Below, in pieces: positions 17,025 through 31,029 of a DNA stretch of 64,000 bases. The DNA is from CALDTK01 sp965215115. Lineage in GTDB: Bacteria; Bacteroidota; Bacteroidia; Chitinophagales; Saprospiraceae. The stretch is from the NCBI GenBank assembly GCA_965215115.1, contig OZ244050.1, forward strand, positions 2,976,001-3,040,000, given 5' to 3'. Position 1 is the stretch's first letter; each line of letters begins with the position of its first letter. The position numbers were made by a program, and so were the translations under genes. The notes beneath the pieces are model-generated. The model was not told the origin of the DNA. It made no database searches and saw nothing but the letters and a program-made list of their open reading frames with translations.

Positions 17025-17675
17025 ATGCCCTCGCCGACCGTCGAAAACTACCTCAAGGCCCTGCTCGCGCTGAGCCGCGACTCCGGCGAGGTCAACGTGA
17101 CGGACCTGAGTGCCGCACTAGGCGTCAGCAAACCCGCCGCCAACGGCATGGTCAAGACCCTGGCCGCCCAGCACCTCGTCAGCTACGAGCGCTACAAGCC
17201 CCTCGTCCTCACCGAGGAAGGCCGCCGCGCCGCCGCCCTGATCATCCGCAAGCACCGCCTCACGGAGATGTACCTCGTCGACCAGATGGGCTTCGGGTGG
17301 GAGGAGGTCCACGAGATTGCCGAGCAAATGGAGCACATCCAGAGCCCGCGGTTTTTCGCGCGCATGGACGAGATCATGGGCTTCCCGACCGCCGACCCGC
17401 ACGGCTCGCCCATCCCCGACCGCGAGGGCGCGATCGCGCGACCGGACTACCGGATGTTGGCGGAGGCCGTGGCCGGGGAGACGGTGGTGCTCAAGGCCGT
17501 GTCTTCGCAGGCGGACGAACTGCTGTCCTTTTTGAACCGCAAGGGCATCGGCCTCGGGACCGAGATCACGATCCTCGAAATCGAGTCCTTCGACGGGAGT
17601 CTAACCGTCGGCCTCGGGGAGGGCAGGGTAGAGATGCTAACGAAGGAGGTGGGGCGGAGTCTGTTGGTGGGGTAG
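17025..17675 (+). CDS. DtxR-family metal-dependent repressor
   Basis: A 216-residue regulator with the winged helix first (1-65, VNVTDLSAALGVSKPAANGMVKTLA), a metal-binding dimerisation domain (about 70-140, HRLTEMYLVDQMGFGWEEVHEIAEQMEH, with the expected Glu/His ligands) and a C-terminal FeoA/SH3-like domain (about 150-216). It senses Fe2+ or Mn2+ and represses uptake genes. TACCTTCGC just before the ATG resembles a Bacteroidota -7 box. The adjacent TonB receptor is the obvious target. Confidence 0.92.
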   Translation: MPSPTVENYLKALLALSRDSGEVNVTDLSAALGVSKPAANGMVKTLAAQHLVSYERYKPLVLTEEGRRAAALIIRKHRLTEMYLVDQMGFGWEEVHEIAEQMEHIQSPRFFARMDEIMGFPTADPHGSPIPDREGAIARPDYRMLAEAVAGETVVLKAVSSQADELLSFLNRKGIGLGTEITILEIESFDGSLTVGLGEGRVEMLTKEVGRSLLVG

Positions 17676-17742
17676 GGGGCACCCACCCCAGTGGCGTTTG
17701 CCGACACCGCCTATCTTCGCTACCCCTCATCGCGCTTCCCCT

Positions 17743-18441
17743 GTGCCAGGACCACCACCGCTCCCGACATCCCCGAACCCGCCACCCGCGGCCACCCCGC
17801 AGCACTGGCCGAGCGGCGCACCGCGCCAAAGTCTCGGAGGCGTGCCCGCGGGCGCCCGCGTTGCCCTCCCGCCGCCACTCCCGCGCTACGCCCCGCGGCG
17901 CGTCGCCAAGCCCCCGCCGCTCCCGAAGCGCGTCATCGCCTACGTCACGTCGATCGACAAAAATTCGTCCACGGCCATTTGGTCGGTCATCGCCACCGTC
18001 ATCGTCGTGGTGGCCGTCGCGGTCGTCGCCTATCGACAGACCGTCACGGTGCCCGCCCAGCAGGCGGTCGTCGCCGAGGAGGCCGCTCGCTTCATACCCA
18101 TACGGGAGGCCGTACGGGCGGCGCAGCCGACGGCTATGCGGCCGCTCGCCGGCACGGTCGCCTTCAGGCGGATGTACATTCAGAACGACTTGATCCTCCG
18201 CTACCAGGTCTACGCCAATCACCTCAAGAAGCAGGGCCTCCAGCTCTACATCAGCTACACCACCGAGAAGCCTAAGTTCCTCTCCATCATCGCCGCCGAC
18301 GCAATCGCCGAGCCGGCCCTACGGCAGGCGTCCTCCATCTACGTCGACGTGTACGACGCAAATAGCGAATTCCTGTACAGCTACGACCTGCGCCCCTCGC
18401 ACCTCTGGCCGGACGCCGTCGATCCGGAGCCTATCGAGTAG
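17743..18441 (+). CDS. Proline-rich single-pass membrane protein
   Basis: About 232 residues. The first 75 are extremely rich in proline and alanine, followed by one hydrophobic helix (TAIWSVIATVIVVVAVAVVAY) and a soluble domain rich in alternating strands (RRMYIQNDLILRYQVYANH, LQLYISYTTEKP, YVDVYDANSEFLYSYDL). I do not recognise it. The start is uncertain: GTG 17743 follows a TATCTTCGC promoter-like box; the longer frame from 17698 would start before that box. Confidence 0.5.
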   Translation: MPGPPPLPTSPNPPPAATPQHWPSGAPRQSLGGVPAGARVALPPPLPRYAPRRVAKPPPLPKRVIAYVTSIDKNSSTAIWSVIATVIVVVAVAVVAYRQTVTVPAQQAVVAEEAARFIPIREAVRAAQPTAMRPLAGTVAFRRMYIQNDLILRYQVYANHLKKQGLQLYISYTTEKPKFLSIIAADAIAEPALRQASSIYVDVYDANSEFLYSYDLRPSHLWPDAVDPEPIE

Positions 18442-18481
18442 AGGGCTTTCGCCAAAACACCCCAACGCTCACCCGCGCGGC

Positions 18482-19315
18482 TTAGGCCTTTGCCTTCGGG
18501 GCCTTCGCCGTGACGTGGAAACAGGGCTGCAGGAACTCCTGGAGCGCAATCACGCGCCCCTCGGCCCCGAGGGCAACGAGGGTACGGGCCATGGCCGCGG
18601 CGTAGGCCTCGGGATGGCGCTCGATGATGCCCGCGGCGTAGCCCTCCTCGCGGACGCTCACGGCGTGCTGGAGACTGGCGAGCAGACGTGGCGGAATCCC
18701 GCCGTCGATCTGGTAGAAGCCGGCGCTCGTGCCTTCCTGCACCGGGAGGAAACGGTTGTACCCAATGTCGAACGACCCGCCGAACTCGTGGCTCGACTGT
18801 CCCTTGGTAGCGTTGCCGTTCGTCTCGCGGAGTTCGGCCTGGCGATCGGCGCTCCGGAAGGTACTCGTCACGATGAAGCGCGCGGCCGGCAGGTGCACCC
18901 TGCGGCACTCCTCCTGAAAGCGCGCCCCGATCACGTCTAGGGTAGCGATGGCCTCCTCGGCGAGGAGTCCGTCCCAACCGATGGAGTAGTACTGGTTGCC
19001 CGAGGTCACGGCCGTGAGCCGGCGGCTGTAGCGATCCGAGGGGACCCCGATCCGGCGGCTGGCCGTGATGTGCTCGTGGTACGGTTGCTGGAGGGCGAGG
19101 CGCTCGGCGGCGCTCAGCGGCGCGAAGGCCGCCACCTCGGCTTCCCAGCGCAGGAGGGAGTCCTCCACGGCGACGAACATGCTGTCGCGAAAACGCTTGT
19201 CTAGTTGGGCCAGCTCCTCGGCGAAACCATCGGATACCGGCGGGGTGGGTTTCGTGAAGGGCGCGAGGCTGAGGACGAGCGAGAGGGCGAGGGCGCCGAA
19301 GGACTGTGCGAGCAT
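18482..19315 (-). CDS. DUF5715 / M15-like exported protein
   Basis: About 277 residues with a signal peptide (MLAQSFGALALSLVLSLAPF). The region FIVTSTFRSADRQAELRETN followed by ATKGQSSHEFGGSFDIGY resembles the zinc-peptidase M15/LAS pattern (SxHxxGxAxD), with Ser-His and Asp kept, as in DUF5715 proteins of Bacteroidota. It may trim peptidoglycan cross-links in the periplasm, but activity is unproven. ATG 19315 gives a clean signal peptide. The gene is convergent with the proline-rich membrane protein, a mini-hairpin (18444) lying between. Confidence 0.65.
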   Translation of the reverse strand: MLAQSFGALALSLVLSLAPFTKPTPPVSDGFAEELAQLDKRFRDSMFVAVEDSLLRWEAEVAAFAPLSAAERLALQQPYHEHITASRRIGVPSDRYSRRLTAVTSGNQYYSIGWDGLLAEEAIATLDVIGARFQEECRRVHLPAARFIVTSTFRSADRQAELRETNGNATKGQSSHEFGGSFDIGYNRFLPVQEGTSAGFYQIDGGIPPRLLASLQHAVSVREEGYAAGIIERHPEAYAAAMARTLVALGAEGRVIALQEFLQPCFHVTAKAPKAKA

Positions 19316-19639
19316 AGACGGATTAAAGTGCGGGGCCAGGAAGGGCCGGGGTTTTAACGCCGGAGCCACTGCCTTTGGTACGCGAATGTATAGTGTTGAG
19401 TCCCCGCAGCGTCACGTATCTGTGATGGGTAACTCCTTGACCTACCCCACGCTAGGCAAGATGAGTGCCGGAGCCGGGATCGGGAGTCGATTATTCGGAG
19501 TTTGGTAGAATCCGGGCCCCGAATGGCGCAATCGGCGCCCCGAGAAATTATCCGCAATTTTCTGCACAGTGGCCGCGTCGCCCAGACCAGCGGGGGCGTC
19601 GGTGCCTCCGCGGCACCGACGCTCACTCCGCATCCAGCG
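19316..19639. other. Gene-free stretch with one perfect stem-loop
   Basis: No credible gene in 324 bases. GTCGGTGCC (19598-19606) and GGCACCGAC (19612-19620) form a perfect 9-bp hairpin 20 bases past the stop of the minus-strand hydrolase; there is no T-run, so termination is uncertain. Confidence 0.5.
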
Positions 19640-20479
19640 CTACTTCGCCCTAATCAGCGTCTTCAGCAAGTCGGCGTGCGAACGACTGATCCGGTGTCCG
19701 GCGTTCGGCAGCAGGTAGTAGTCCGCGCGCTCGCCCAACTGCTCCTTGGCGTAGGTAAAATTGTCCCGCGTGATTACCCAGTCCTGCTCGCCGTAGAGCA
19801 CGTCCGTAGGGATCGTGATGGCCTTCCAGATCCACTCCACCGAGGCGAGGTCCTTCTCGTGGGCGAACTTCTCCCGCGTGGCGGTATTGAGGCGCCTGGG
19901 CAGGAACAGTTTCACGGCCCAGAGCCTGCCCCAGTTCGAGAACCAGAAGAACTTCTCGGCCCCCGGGTCGATCGCCGGGGACATCAGGATCAGGGCCTCG
20001 TAACTATCGGGATTGGCGGCCGCCATGTACGCACCGACCGGGGCGCCGTAGGAGCGCGTGACGAGGATCGGTTTTGACGTAAGTCCCAACGCCTTGAGTC
20101 CCTCGTGCAGCAGTTCGGCCTGGCGCTTGATGGGCAGGGCCCTGCCCTTGCGCTTGTAGTAAGACTTCCCGTACCCGGGCCGGTCGAGCCCGATGAGGTA
20201 GTAGTCCCGGTGCAGGGTCGTGTCGTCGAGTTGCTTCCAGTACCCGTCCCAGCGCCCGGGTGCGCCGTGGATGAAGACCAGGGGCTGGCCCTCGGGATTG
20301 CCGAAGGTCGCGAACAGCACCTGCGAAGAGTCCGTCGTGACGGTCTTGTAGGTCGGCTCGAAGTCGAGGTTCTCGTAGTGCGCCGCGATCTCCTTCTCGG
20401 TGTTGATCCACCCCCGGAAGCAGCCCCCGAGCAGCGGCAGGCAGGCCATCACGAGCAGGCGAACGTAGGGTGCGAACAT
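19640..20479 (-). CDS. Alpha/beta hydrolase lipoprotein
   Basis: About 279 residues with a lipoprotein signal (VRLLVMACLPLLGGC, lipobox Cys at about residue 20). The alpha/beta hydrolase fold shows the oxyanion motif HGAPGRW, the sequence GLDRPGYGKS, an acid in GEQDWV and a C-terminal catalytic His (NAGHRIS). The nucleophile elbow reads TRSYG instead of GxSxG: the first glycine is Thr, the Ser is kept. Substrate unknown. Mini-hairpin copy at 20071-20085 (GAC/GTC stem, GTAA loop). ATG 20479 preferred over GTG 20488. Confidence 0.75.
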   Translation of the reverse strand: MFAPYVRLLVMACLPLLGGCFRGWINTEKEIAAHYENLDFEPTYKTVTTDSSQVLFATFGNPEGQPLVFIHGAPGRWDGYWKQLDDTTLHRDYYLIGLDRPGYGKSYYKRKGRALPIKRQAELLHEGLKALGLTSKPILVTRSYGAPVGAYMAAANPDSYEALILMSPAIDPGAEKFFWFSNWGRLWAVKLFLPRRLNTATREKFAHEKDLASVEWIWKAITIPTDVLYGEQDWVITRDNFTYAKEQLGERADYYLLPNAGHRISRSHADLLKTLIRAK

Positions 20480-20545
20480 CCCCCACACAACGCTGTTGCG
20501 CGGGCCTCGGTTTCGGGCTTTCGCGCACGGTCGCCGCCGGCCTGC

Positions 20546-21289
20546 TCAGAGGCTCCGCAGCTTCTCCCGCACCCAGGTCCGCGTCACGAGGCGCCCGCTG
20601 ATCTCGGCGCGCGCGGCCAGCAGTTGGTCCCAGTGGTCGGTCCCGGTCCACAGCACGCGCTTCATTTCGGTTAGCGCCTCGACGTGCCATCCGGCCAGGG
20701 TTTCAGCTTTCGCCAAAACCGCCTGATCGAGTGCCGTCACGTCGGCCAGGACCTCGGTGTAGAGGCCAGCCGTTTTGGCGTAAGCCGCCCCGAACCACTC
20801 GTCGGCCCGGATGGCCATCTCGTTGAAACTCGCCAGGCCCACCTTGCGCTCCACGGCCGGACCGATGACGAAGGGCCCGATGCCGATCGCGAGTTCGCTC
20901 AGCTTGACGCTCGCGAACTCGGTCGCGTACGCCAGGTCGCAGGCGCTCGCCAGCCCGACGCCCCCGCCCACGGCCTTGCCCTGCACCCGCCCGATGATCA
21001 GCTTCGGGCAGGTCCGCATGGCGTTGATGACGCGCGCGAAGCCGCTGAAGAACTCTAGGCCCCCGGCTTCCGACGTGACCGCCCGCAACTCGTCGAAGCT
21101 CGCGCCGGCGCAGAAGGTCCGGTCCCCGCCGGACCGGAGGACGATCACGCGACAGGCCCCGTCGCGCCCCGCGGTCTGGATCGCGGCCTGGAGGTCGGCA
21201 AGCTCTCGCGCGGGCAGGCTGTTGTGGGCGGGCGTCTCGAAGGTGATCGTCGTGACGCCCGACGGGGCAGTATCGGTAGTGATGGGCAT
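20546..21289 (-). CDS. Enoyl-CoA hydratase/isomerase family protein
   Basis: A 247-residue crotonase-fold enzyme. DRTFCAGASFDELRA forms one half of the CoA/oxyanion site and IIGRVQGKAVGGGVGLASACDLAYAT the other. The usual second catalytic Glu region reads LSELAIGIGPFV, with one Glu kept. Probably hydrates an enoyl-CoA in fatty- or amino-acid breakdown, but the exact substrate is open. Start at ATG 21289. Mini-hairpins at 20705 and 20772 lie 50 bases apart in opposite orientation and encode VLAKAE and AYAKTA. Confidence 0.85.
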   Translation of the reverse strand: MPITTDTAPSGVTTITFETPAHNSLPARELADLQAAIQTAGRDGACRVIVLRSGGDRTFCAGASFDELRAVTSEAGGLEFFSGFARVINAMRTCPKLIIGRVQGKAVGGGVGLASACDLAYATEFASVKLSELAIGIGPFVIGPAVERKVGLASFNEMAIRADEWFGAAYAKTAGLYTEVLADVTALDQAVLAKAETLAGWHVEALTEMKRVLWTGTDHWDQLLAARAEISGRLVTRTWVREKLRSL

Positions 21290-21317
21290 AGGGCGAAAGG
21301 TCGCAAGTCCGCGCAAG

Positions 21318-21354
21318 AAAAAAAGGGCGGCCCCCCTGTTCGGAGGACCGCCCT
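21318..21354 (-). terminator. Terminator of the giant surface-protein gene
   Basis: On the minus strand AGGGCGG...CCGCCCT is followed by seven T residues, about 55 bases after the stop at 21409 and before the crotonase start. A mini-hairpin (21374-21388) sits between the stop codon and the terminator. Confidence 0.85.
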
Positions 21355-21408
21355 CGGCGAGGACGTAAAGTAGGTTTTGCCGAAAGGCTCCCCCACCTCG
21401 CAAAGTCG

Positions 21409-26583
<5,175 letters not shown>

Positions 26584-27306
26584 TCTGTTTTGTTTGTCTG
26601 ACGGGTCGCCACCGCTGAACTCCGGCAGCTTAGCGGCGATGAAATTAACAATCTCGCTGTCTCACGCTAGTGTCACTAAGGTATTTGTTCTATAATGGAC
26701 GATAAATACCATAATTGGGCTATAGCGGACGAGATGTCCTTTGACTGATTAAATTATCCGCTGCGTGCCGCGCCGTTCGGGGAGCGGGCGAGGTAGTTAG
26801 TTGCCCCGGGCTTAGGCGCAGGTTCCTGAGGTACAGCGTCTTGTGGCGCCTTTCGGCAAAACTAAAGACATGCGAATATATCGTATGTATATTGGGTTGA
26901 ACTGCAGGTCGAAGCGGTACGCACTGCCTTGATATGGCGGGTCGGTTTTGGAGTTAGTTTGCTAAAACCCAAACCTGGGTCCGTCGATAGGACGGCAGAC
27001 GATCGCGTCCCGTGAGCCTCAGGGTTCGCAGCTTCTGGGAACACCTTATGGTAAAACCTTATATGTTTCCGGAATCGAACTTGCCCTGGGCCTGCTTTAC
27101 GCCCTGGGCCTGCTTTACGCCCTGGGCCTCCGGTACGAACGACCCCGCTCGCCGCGAACGACCCCGCTCGCCGCGACGTGAAGGGCAAGCCTACCGTTTG
27201 CGACGGGCCGCAACGGCGCGGCAGACGACCCCGCTCTTTACGGCCGAGGCGCGCTTCCGGGCATTGCGATTTGAGCAAAACGCGCCCTGCCCCGGTTGCG
27301 TGTCGT
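26584..27306. other. Upstream region of the giant gene; no gene found
   Basis: 720 bases without a convincing gene. The part next to the giant gene (26630-26760) is AT-rich and carries GGTATTT (26680-26686) inverted with AAATACC (26704-26710), a possible operator or promoter of that gene. A mini-hairpin copy lies at 26848-26862 and short tandem repeats at 27084-27176. Confidence 0.5.
27084..27176. repeat. Short tandem repeats
   Basis: Two and a half copies of an 18-base unit containing GCCCTGGGCCTGCTTTAC (27083-27129), followed by two copies of a 19-base unit GAACGACCCCGCTCGCCGC (27137-27174). Confidence 0.8.
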
Positions 27307-28122
27307 ATGATCCTACCTGTACGCCTTGCACTGCTGACGGGCCTCGTGGCGGCGGTGTGCCCGGGCCTCCTCCACGCCCAGTACGCCGAGTACATGCGGT
27401 CGGGTCGCCCGGGACAATCCATCGGGACCTACGCCGTCGGGGCGAGGACGTTCCAGGGGCAGCACGGCGTCACCTTGCGCAGCGTCGAGGCCGGCGTCAA
27501 CACCACCCGCACGACGGCCATCACGAACGTCCTGCGCCTCGGGGTCACCGAGGACTTCGAGGTGAGCGGGGTGCTCCGCTACCAGATCGACGAGACCCCC
27601 AACGACGGCAATGCCTTCAACCCGCGCAACCGCTCCGGCCTCAGTAGTACGCAGCTCGGTGTGCGCTACAACGTCACCAACGAGTCCGCGAACGTCCCGT
27701 CGATCTGCGTGCAGACGCGGCTGCTGCTCAAAGGTACGAGCGGCGACTTCGGGCGCGTCGGCGTGGGCCAGACCACGATCGTGGCCGTGGGCAAGGGCCT
27801 AGGCGACCGCTTCGGCCTCACGGGCAACGTCGGGTTTAGCAACAGCGGCAACGCAGCCGGGATGACTAGCTTCTACACCCTGGCCCTGGGTTTTGGCGCA
27901 AGCCGCAGACTGTCCTTCTTCGTCGAGGGCTACGGCAACCTCAACGACGTCGACCTGGGCGTCGACGCCGGCGTAGGGTACTTCCTCTCGCCCGACGTCA
28001 AGCTCGATCTCTCGGCCGGGCTCGAGGGCTTCGGCGCGTTCGAGGGGGACAACACCGGGCTGGATTCGGACTACTTCGTGGACCTGGGTTTCAGCTGGCG
28101 GGTCAACTGGCGAAAGGGGTGA
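27307..28122 (+). CDS. Putative outer-membrane barrel protein (transporter-like)
   Basis: 271 residues with a signal peptide (ALLTGLVAAVCPGLLHA). The mature part consists of alternating amphipathic strands with glycine turns (GVTLRSVEAGVN, RFGLTGNVGFSNSGN, YFVDLGFSWRVNW-) and ends close to an aromatic residue, as in outer-membrane channels of the phenol MetA-like/transporter group. Substrate unknown. Mini-hairpin (27890-27904, GCAA loop) encodes GFGASR. Convergent with the YebC gene, 22 bases apart. Confidence 0.65.
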   Translation: MILPVRLALLTGLVAAVCPGLLHAQYAEYMRSGRPGQSIGTYAVGARTFQGQHGVTLRSVEAGVNTTRTTAITNVLRLGVTEDFEVSGVLRYQIDETPNDGNAFNPRNRSGLSSTQLGVRYNVTNESANVPSICVQTRLLLKGTSGDFGRVGVGQTTIVAVGKGLGDRFGLTGNVGFSNSGNAAGMTSFYTLALGFGASRRLSFFVEGYGNLNDVDLGVDAGVGYFLSPDVKLDLSAGLEGFGAFEGDNTGLDSDYFVDLGFSWRVNWRKG

Positions 28123-28144
28123 GGCGCGTGGCGTCTGGGCCCGA

Positions 28145-28864
28145 TCACGCCCCCTCGTCCATGGTGTGGAAGACGTTGACGACATCCTCGTCCTCCTCGA
28201 GCTTGTCGATGAGCTTAATGACGTCGTCGGTCTGGGCGTCGGTGAGCGTCTTTGAGTGCTGGGGGAGGCGGACCAACTCCGAGCTGACGACCTCGAGGTG
28301 CTGTGCCTCGAGGCCGGCGGCGAGCGAGCCGAAGTCCGTGAAGGCGCACTGGAACACGAGGTGGCCCTCGTCGTCCTTGGTGATCTCCTCGAGGCCGGCG
28401 TCGATGAGCTCGAGCTCGAGCTCTTCGAGGTCCTGCCCGGCCTCGGCGACTTTGAACTGCCCGACGCGCCGGAACATGTAGTCCACCGAGCCATTCGTCC
28501 CCATGGCCCCGCCGTGCTTCGAGAAGGCGTGCCGGACGTTGGCCACGGTGCGGGTGCCGTTGTCGGTCGCGGTCTCGACGAGGATCGCGATGCCGTGCGG
28601 GCCGTAGCCCTCGTAGACGATCTCGTCGTAGCTGGCCGAGTCCTTCTCGGTGGCTTTCTTGATGGCGCTCTCGACGTTGGCCTTCGGCATGTTGGCCGCC
28701 TTCGCGTTCGAGATCGCCATGCGGAGGCGCGGGTTGTAGTCCGGGTTGCCGCCCCCTTCCTTGACCGCGATCGCGATCTCGCGACCGATGCGCGTGAAGG
28801 CCCGGGCCATGCCCGCCCAGCGCTTCATCTTCCTCTCCTTGCGGAACTCGAATGCCCTTCCCAT
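28145..28864 (-). CDS. YebC/PmpR-family protein
   Basis: A 239-residue member of the YebC/TACO1 family: three-domain proteins linked to transcription control and, more recently, to helping ribosomes through proline stretches. MGRAFEFRKERKMKRWAGMARAFTRIGREI is the near-universal N-terminus with Arg/Lys in a Bacteroidota form, and NARLR-like NPRLRMAISNAKAANMPK and IVYEGYGPHG follow. Start ATG 28864 gives that N-terminus exactly. It is divergent from the M50 protease gene, 60 bases apart. Confidence 0.92.
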   Translation of the reverse strand: MGRAFEFRKERKMKRWAGMARAFTRIGREIAIAVKEGGGNPDYNPRLRMAISNAKAANMPKANVESAIKKATEKDSASYDEIVYEGYGPHGIAILVETATDNGTRTVANVRHAFSKHGGAMGTNGSVDYMFRRVGQFKVAEAGQDLEELELELIDAGLEEITKDDEGHLVFQCAFTDFGSLAAGLEAQHLEVVSSELVRLPQHSKTLTDAQTDDVIKLIDKLEEDEDVVNVFHTMDEGA

Positions 28865-28924
28865 GAGGACAAACCTACGGTGAGCGAAGCGATCCGAAAC
28901 CACCCCGACGCGTTAGTTGGCCAC

Positions 28925-30091
28925 ATGAGAGGAGCTTACCGCATCGCCCGCCTCGCCGGGATCGACGTCAAAGTCCACTGGACCTTCCTGATCCTGCTCG
29001 GGTGGATCTTCTTTAGCTACTACCGCGAGACGAACTCCGTGGAGACCGGGCTCTACGGCATCGGGTTCGTGCTGGCGGTGTTCGCGTGCGTGCTGGCGCA
29101 CGAGTACGGCCACGCCCTCACGGCCCGGCGCTACAAGGTGCGCACGCGCGACATTACGCTGCTGCCGATCGGGGGACTGGCGTCGCTGGAGCGCCTGCCC
29201 GAGAAACCGAGCGAGGAGCTGGTCGTCGCCATCGCCGGGCCCCTGGTCAACGTCGCGATCGCGATCGTGCTAGCCATCTACCTGGCGCTCACCTCGCAGA
29301 TGGGGAATTTTACGCCGGACTTCAACACCATCGACCCGCGCTACTTCGCGGAGAACCTGCTGCTGGTCAACGTGGTGCTGGTGCTCTTCAACCTCATTCC
29401 GGCCTTCCCGATGGATGGCGGGCGCGTGCTACGCGCCCTGCTCGCCATGCGGTGGACGCGCGCCAAGGCGACGCGTTTCGCGGCGGGCATCGGGCGGACG
29501 CTCGCGGTGGGCTTCGTGATCATCGGATTTTGGGGCACCAACTACTGGCTCGTGTTCATCGGACTGTTCGTCTACCTTGGCGCCGGTGCCGAATCGAGGC
29601 AGGTGTCGACGCGTACGGCGCTGTCGGGTTTTCGCGTACGCGATGTCCTCATGACGCAGTACACGCCACTGTACATCCACGAGCCGATCCAACGCGCGGT
29701 CGACATCATGCTCTCGAGCCAGGAGAAGGAGTTCCTCGTGTTCGACCTCGACGGCCTGGTGGTCGGGGTGCTCACGCGCGAGGGCGTGGTGCGGGCCCTC
29801 GCCAGCAAGGAGCCCAACCAGCGCATCAAGGACGCCGCCCTCGCCGACCCGCTCGAGCTCTCGCTGCAGATGAGCCTCCAGGAGGCCTACATGCTGATGA
29901 TGTCGAAGCACGCCACGGTCTGCCCGGTGTACGACGGGGAGCACCTGGCGGGGATGCTCAACCAGGAGAACATCCAGGAGTTCATGCTCCTGCGCGCCCA
30001 GGACATCCGCGACGACGAGGAGGACATCTACGACGGCCGCGAGGACCTGGACGTGGTCAAGGACTCGAGTGTCGGGTCACGCTCCCTGTAG
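28925..30091 (+). CDS. Site-2-type M50 metalloprotease with CBS pair
   Basis: A 388-residue intramembrane zinc protease. HEYGH at 59-63 gives the two zinc His and the catalytic Glu, and NLIPAFPMDGGRVLRA (about 157-172) supplies the third ligand (Asp). Several membrane helices surround these. Residues about 225-350 form a CBS-domain pair (RVRDVLMTQYTPLYIHEP, LQEAYMLMMSKHATVCPVYD) that probably senses a nucleotide. Substrate unknown; relatives cut membrane-bound regulators. ATG 28925 starts the typical RIARLAGIDVKVHWTF. A hairpin copy with a GTAC loop is at 29628. Confidence 0.9.
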   Translation: MRGAYRIARLAGIDVKVHWTFLILLGWIFFSYYRETNSVETGLYGIGFVLAVFACVLAHEYGHALTARRYKVRTRDITLLPIGGLASLERLPEKPSEELVVAIAGPLVNVAIAIVLAIYLALTSQMGNFTPDFNTIDPRYFAENLLLVNVVLVLFNLIPAFPMDGGRVLRALLAMRWTRAKATRFAAGIGRTLAVGFVIIGFWGTNYWLVFIGLFVYLGAGAESRQVSTRTALSGFRVRDVLMTQYTPLYIHEPIQRAVDIMLSSQEKEFLVFDLDGLVVGVLTREGVVRALASKEPNQRIKDAALADPLELSLQMSLQEAYMLMMSKHATVCPVYDGEHLAGMLNQENIQEFMLLRAQDIRDDEEDIYDGREDLDVVKDSSVGSRSL

Positions 30092-30252
30092 TAGCCCGGC
30101 TTGGCGTAGAAGCAGTACTCGGCCTGGGATAGGCGATGTGTAGAGGTCGTTGAGCCGAGATTTGTGGAGACCCCGGGTTCAAATTTTCCTCCTTGACAAG
30201 CTAAAAACCGGTTTGACGACCTCCGCCGCCCCAGCCTCAGCCCTCGCCGCTC

Positions 30253-30786
30253 TCACGCCCGTCGCGGCTCGACCTCCGTTACCTCGCTTTGCCAAATCCG
30301 CGGCAGGGTCTGGTACAGCTCTGTCCCGGCCACCTTGGCGGCGAGTCGCTCGTCGTCGACGTGGCCGATGACGCGGGCGGGGTTGCCGACCACGAGGCTG
30401 CGAGCGGGGATCACGAGGCCCGTTTTGACGAAAGTCAGCGCGCCGACGATGCTGCCGTCGCCGATCACGGCGTCGTCCATGATGACGGCGTTCATGCCGA
30501 TGAGTACGTCCCGGCCGATGTCCGCGCCGTGGACCACGGCCCCGTGGCCGATGTGGGCGTTTTGGCGTAAGCGCACCGGTTTGCCGGGGTACATGTGGAG
30601 GGTGCACGACTCCTGGACGTTGCAGCCATCCTCGACGATGACCTCGCCCCAGTCGCCGCGCAGCACCGCGCCCGGGCCGATGTAGCAGTCGGCGCCTATC
30701 GTGACCTCGCCGATGACGGCGGCCAGGGGGTGGACGAAGGAGGACTCGTGGCACACGGGCGTGCGCCCGCGGAAACGGTAAAACAT
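30253..30786 (-). CDS. Gamma-carbonic-anhydrase-like hexapeptide-repeat protein
   Basis: 177 residues of left-handed beta-helix repeats (AAVIGEVTIGADCYIGPGAVLRGDWG). HIGHGAVVHG and an upstream His (TLHMYPG) supply the likely zinc ligands shared by gamma carbonic anhydrases, PaaY and CaiE-like proteins. Cytosolic trimer expected; either CO2 hydration or thioester hydrolysis is possible. ATG 30786 follows the family N-terminus. Mini-hairpins at 30422 (GAC/GTC stem) and 30559. Confidence 0.85.
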   Translation of the reverse strand: MFYRFRGRTPVCHESSFVHPLAAVIGEVTIGADCYIGPGAVLRGDWGEVIVEDGCNVQESCTLHMYPGKPVRLRQNAHIGHGAVVHGADIGRDVLIGMNAVIMDDAVIGDGSIVGALTFVKTGLVIPARSLVVGNPARVIGHVDDERLAAKVAGTELYQTLPRIWQSEVTEVEPRRA

Positions 30787-31029
30787 TGGGCTGAAGGTCT
30801 GAGGTGTTCGAGGGATGGCGCAAAGTCCGGGCGCGCCGTGTCCCGCAAGTACGCCGAAGAGGACAATCTCGCGACGGCGTCGGCTCCGAAATGCTGGCGG
30901 CAGACACCTCGATATGATAATCTCGGCGCGCCCGAGAAACCGGATGCCCGAAGGCAACCGATGGTAACGCAAAACCGTTTCACCGGCTTCGCAGTTGCCT
31001 CTCCGTACCCCGAGGCTCAACCCCCGCGC

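Noticed and set aside
26862..27422. Minus-strand 186-residue ORF upstream of the barrel gene
   Set aside because: No signal, no domain, low-complexity repeats translated (GRKAGPGRKAGPG) and it overlaps the real gene at 27307.
30165..30195. tRNA-like GGGTTCAAAT stretch
   Set aside because: Only a T-loop-like string; no acceptor stem, anticodon arm or CCA end can be built around it.
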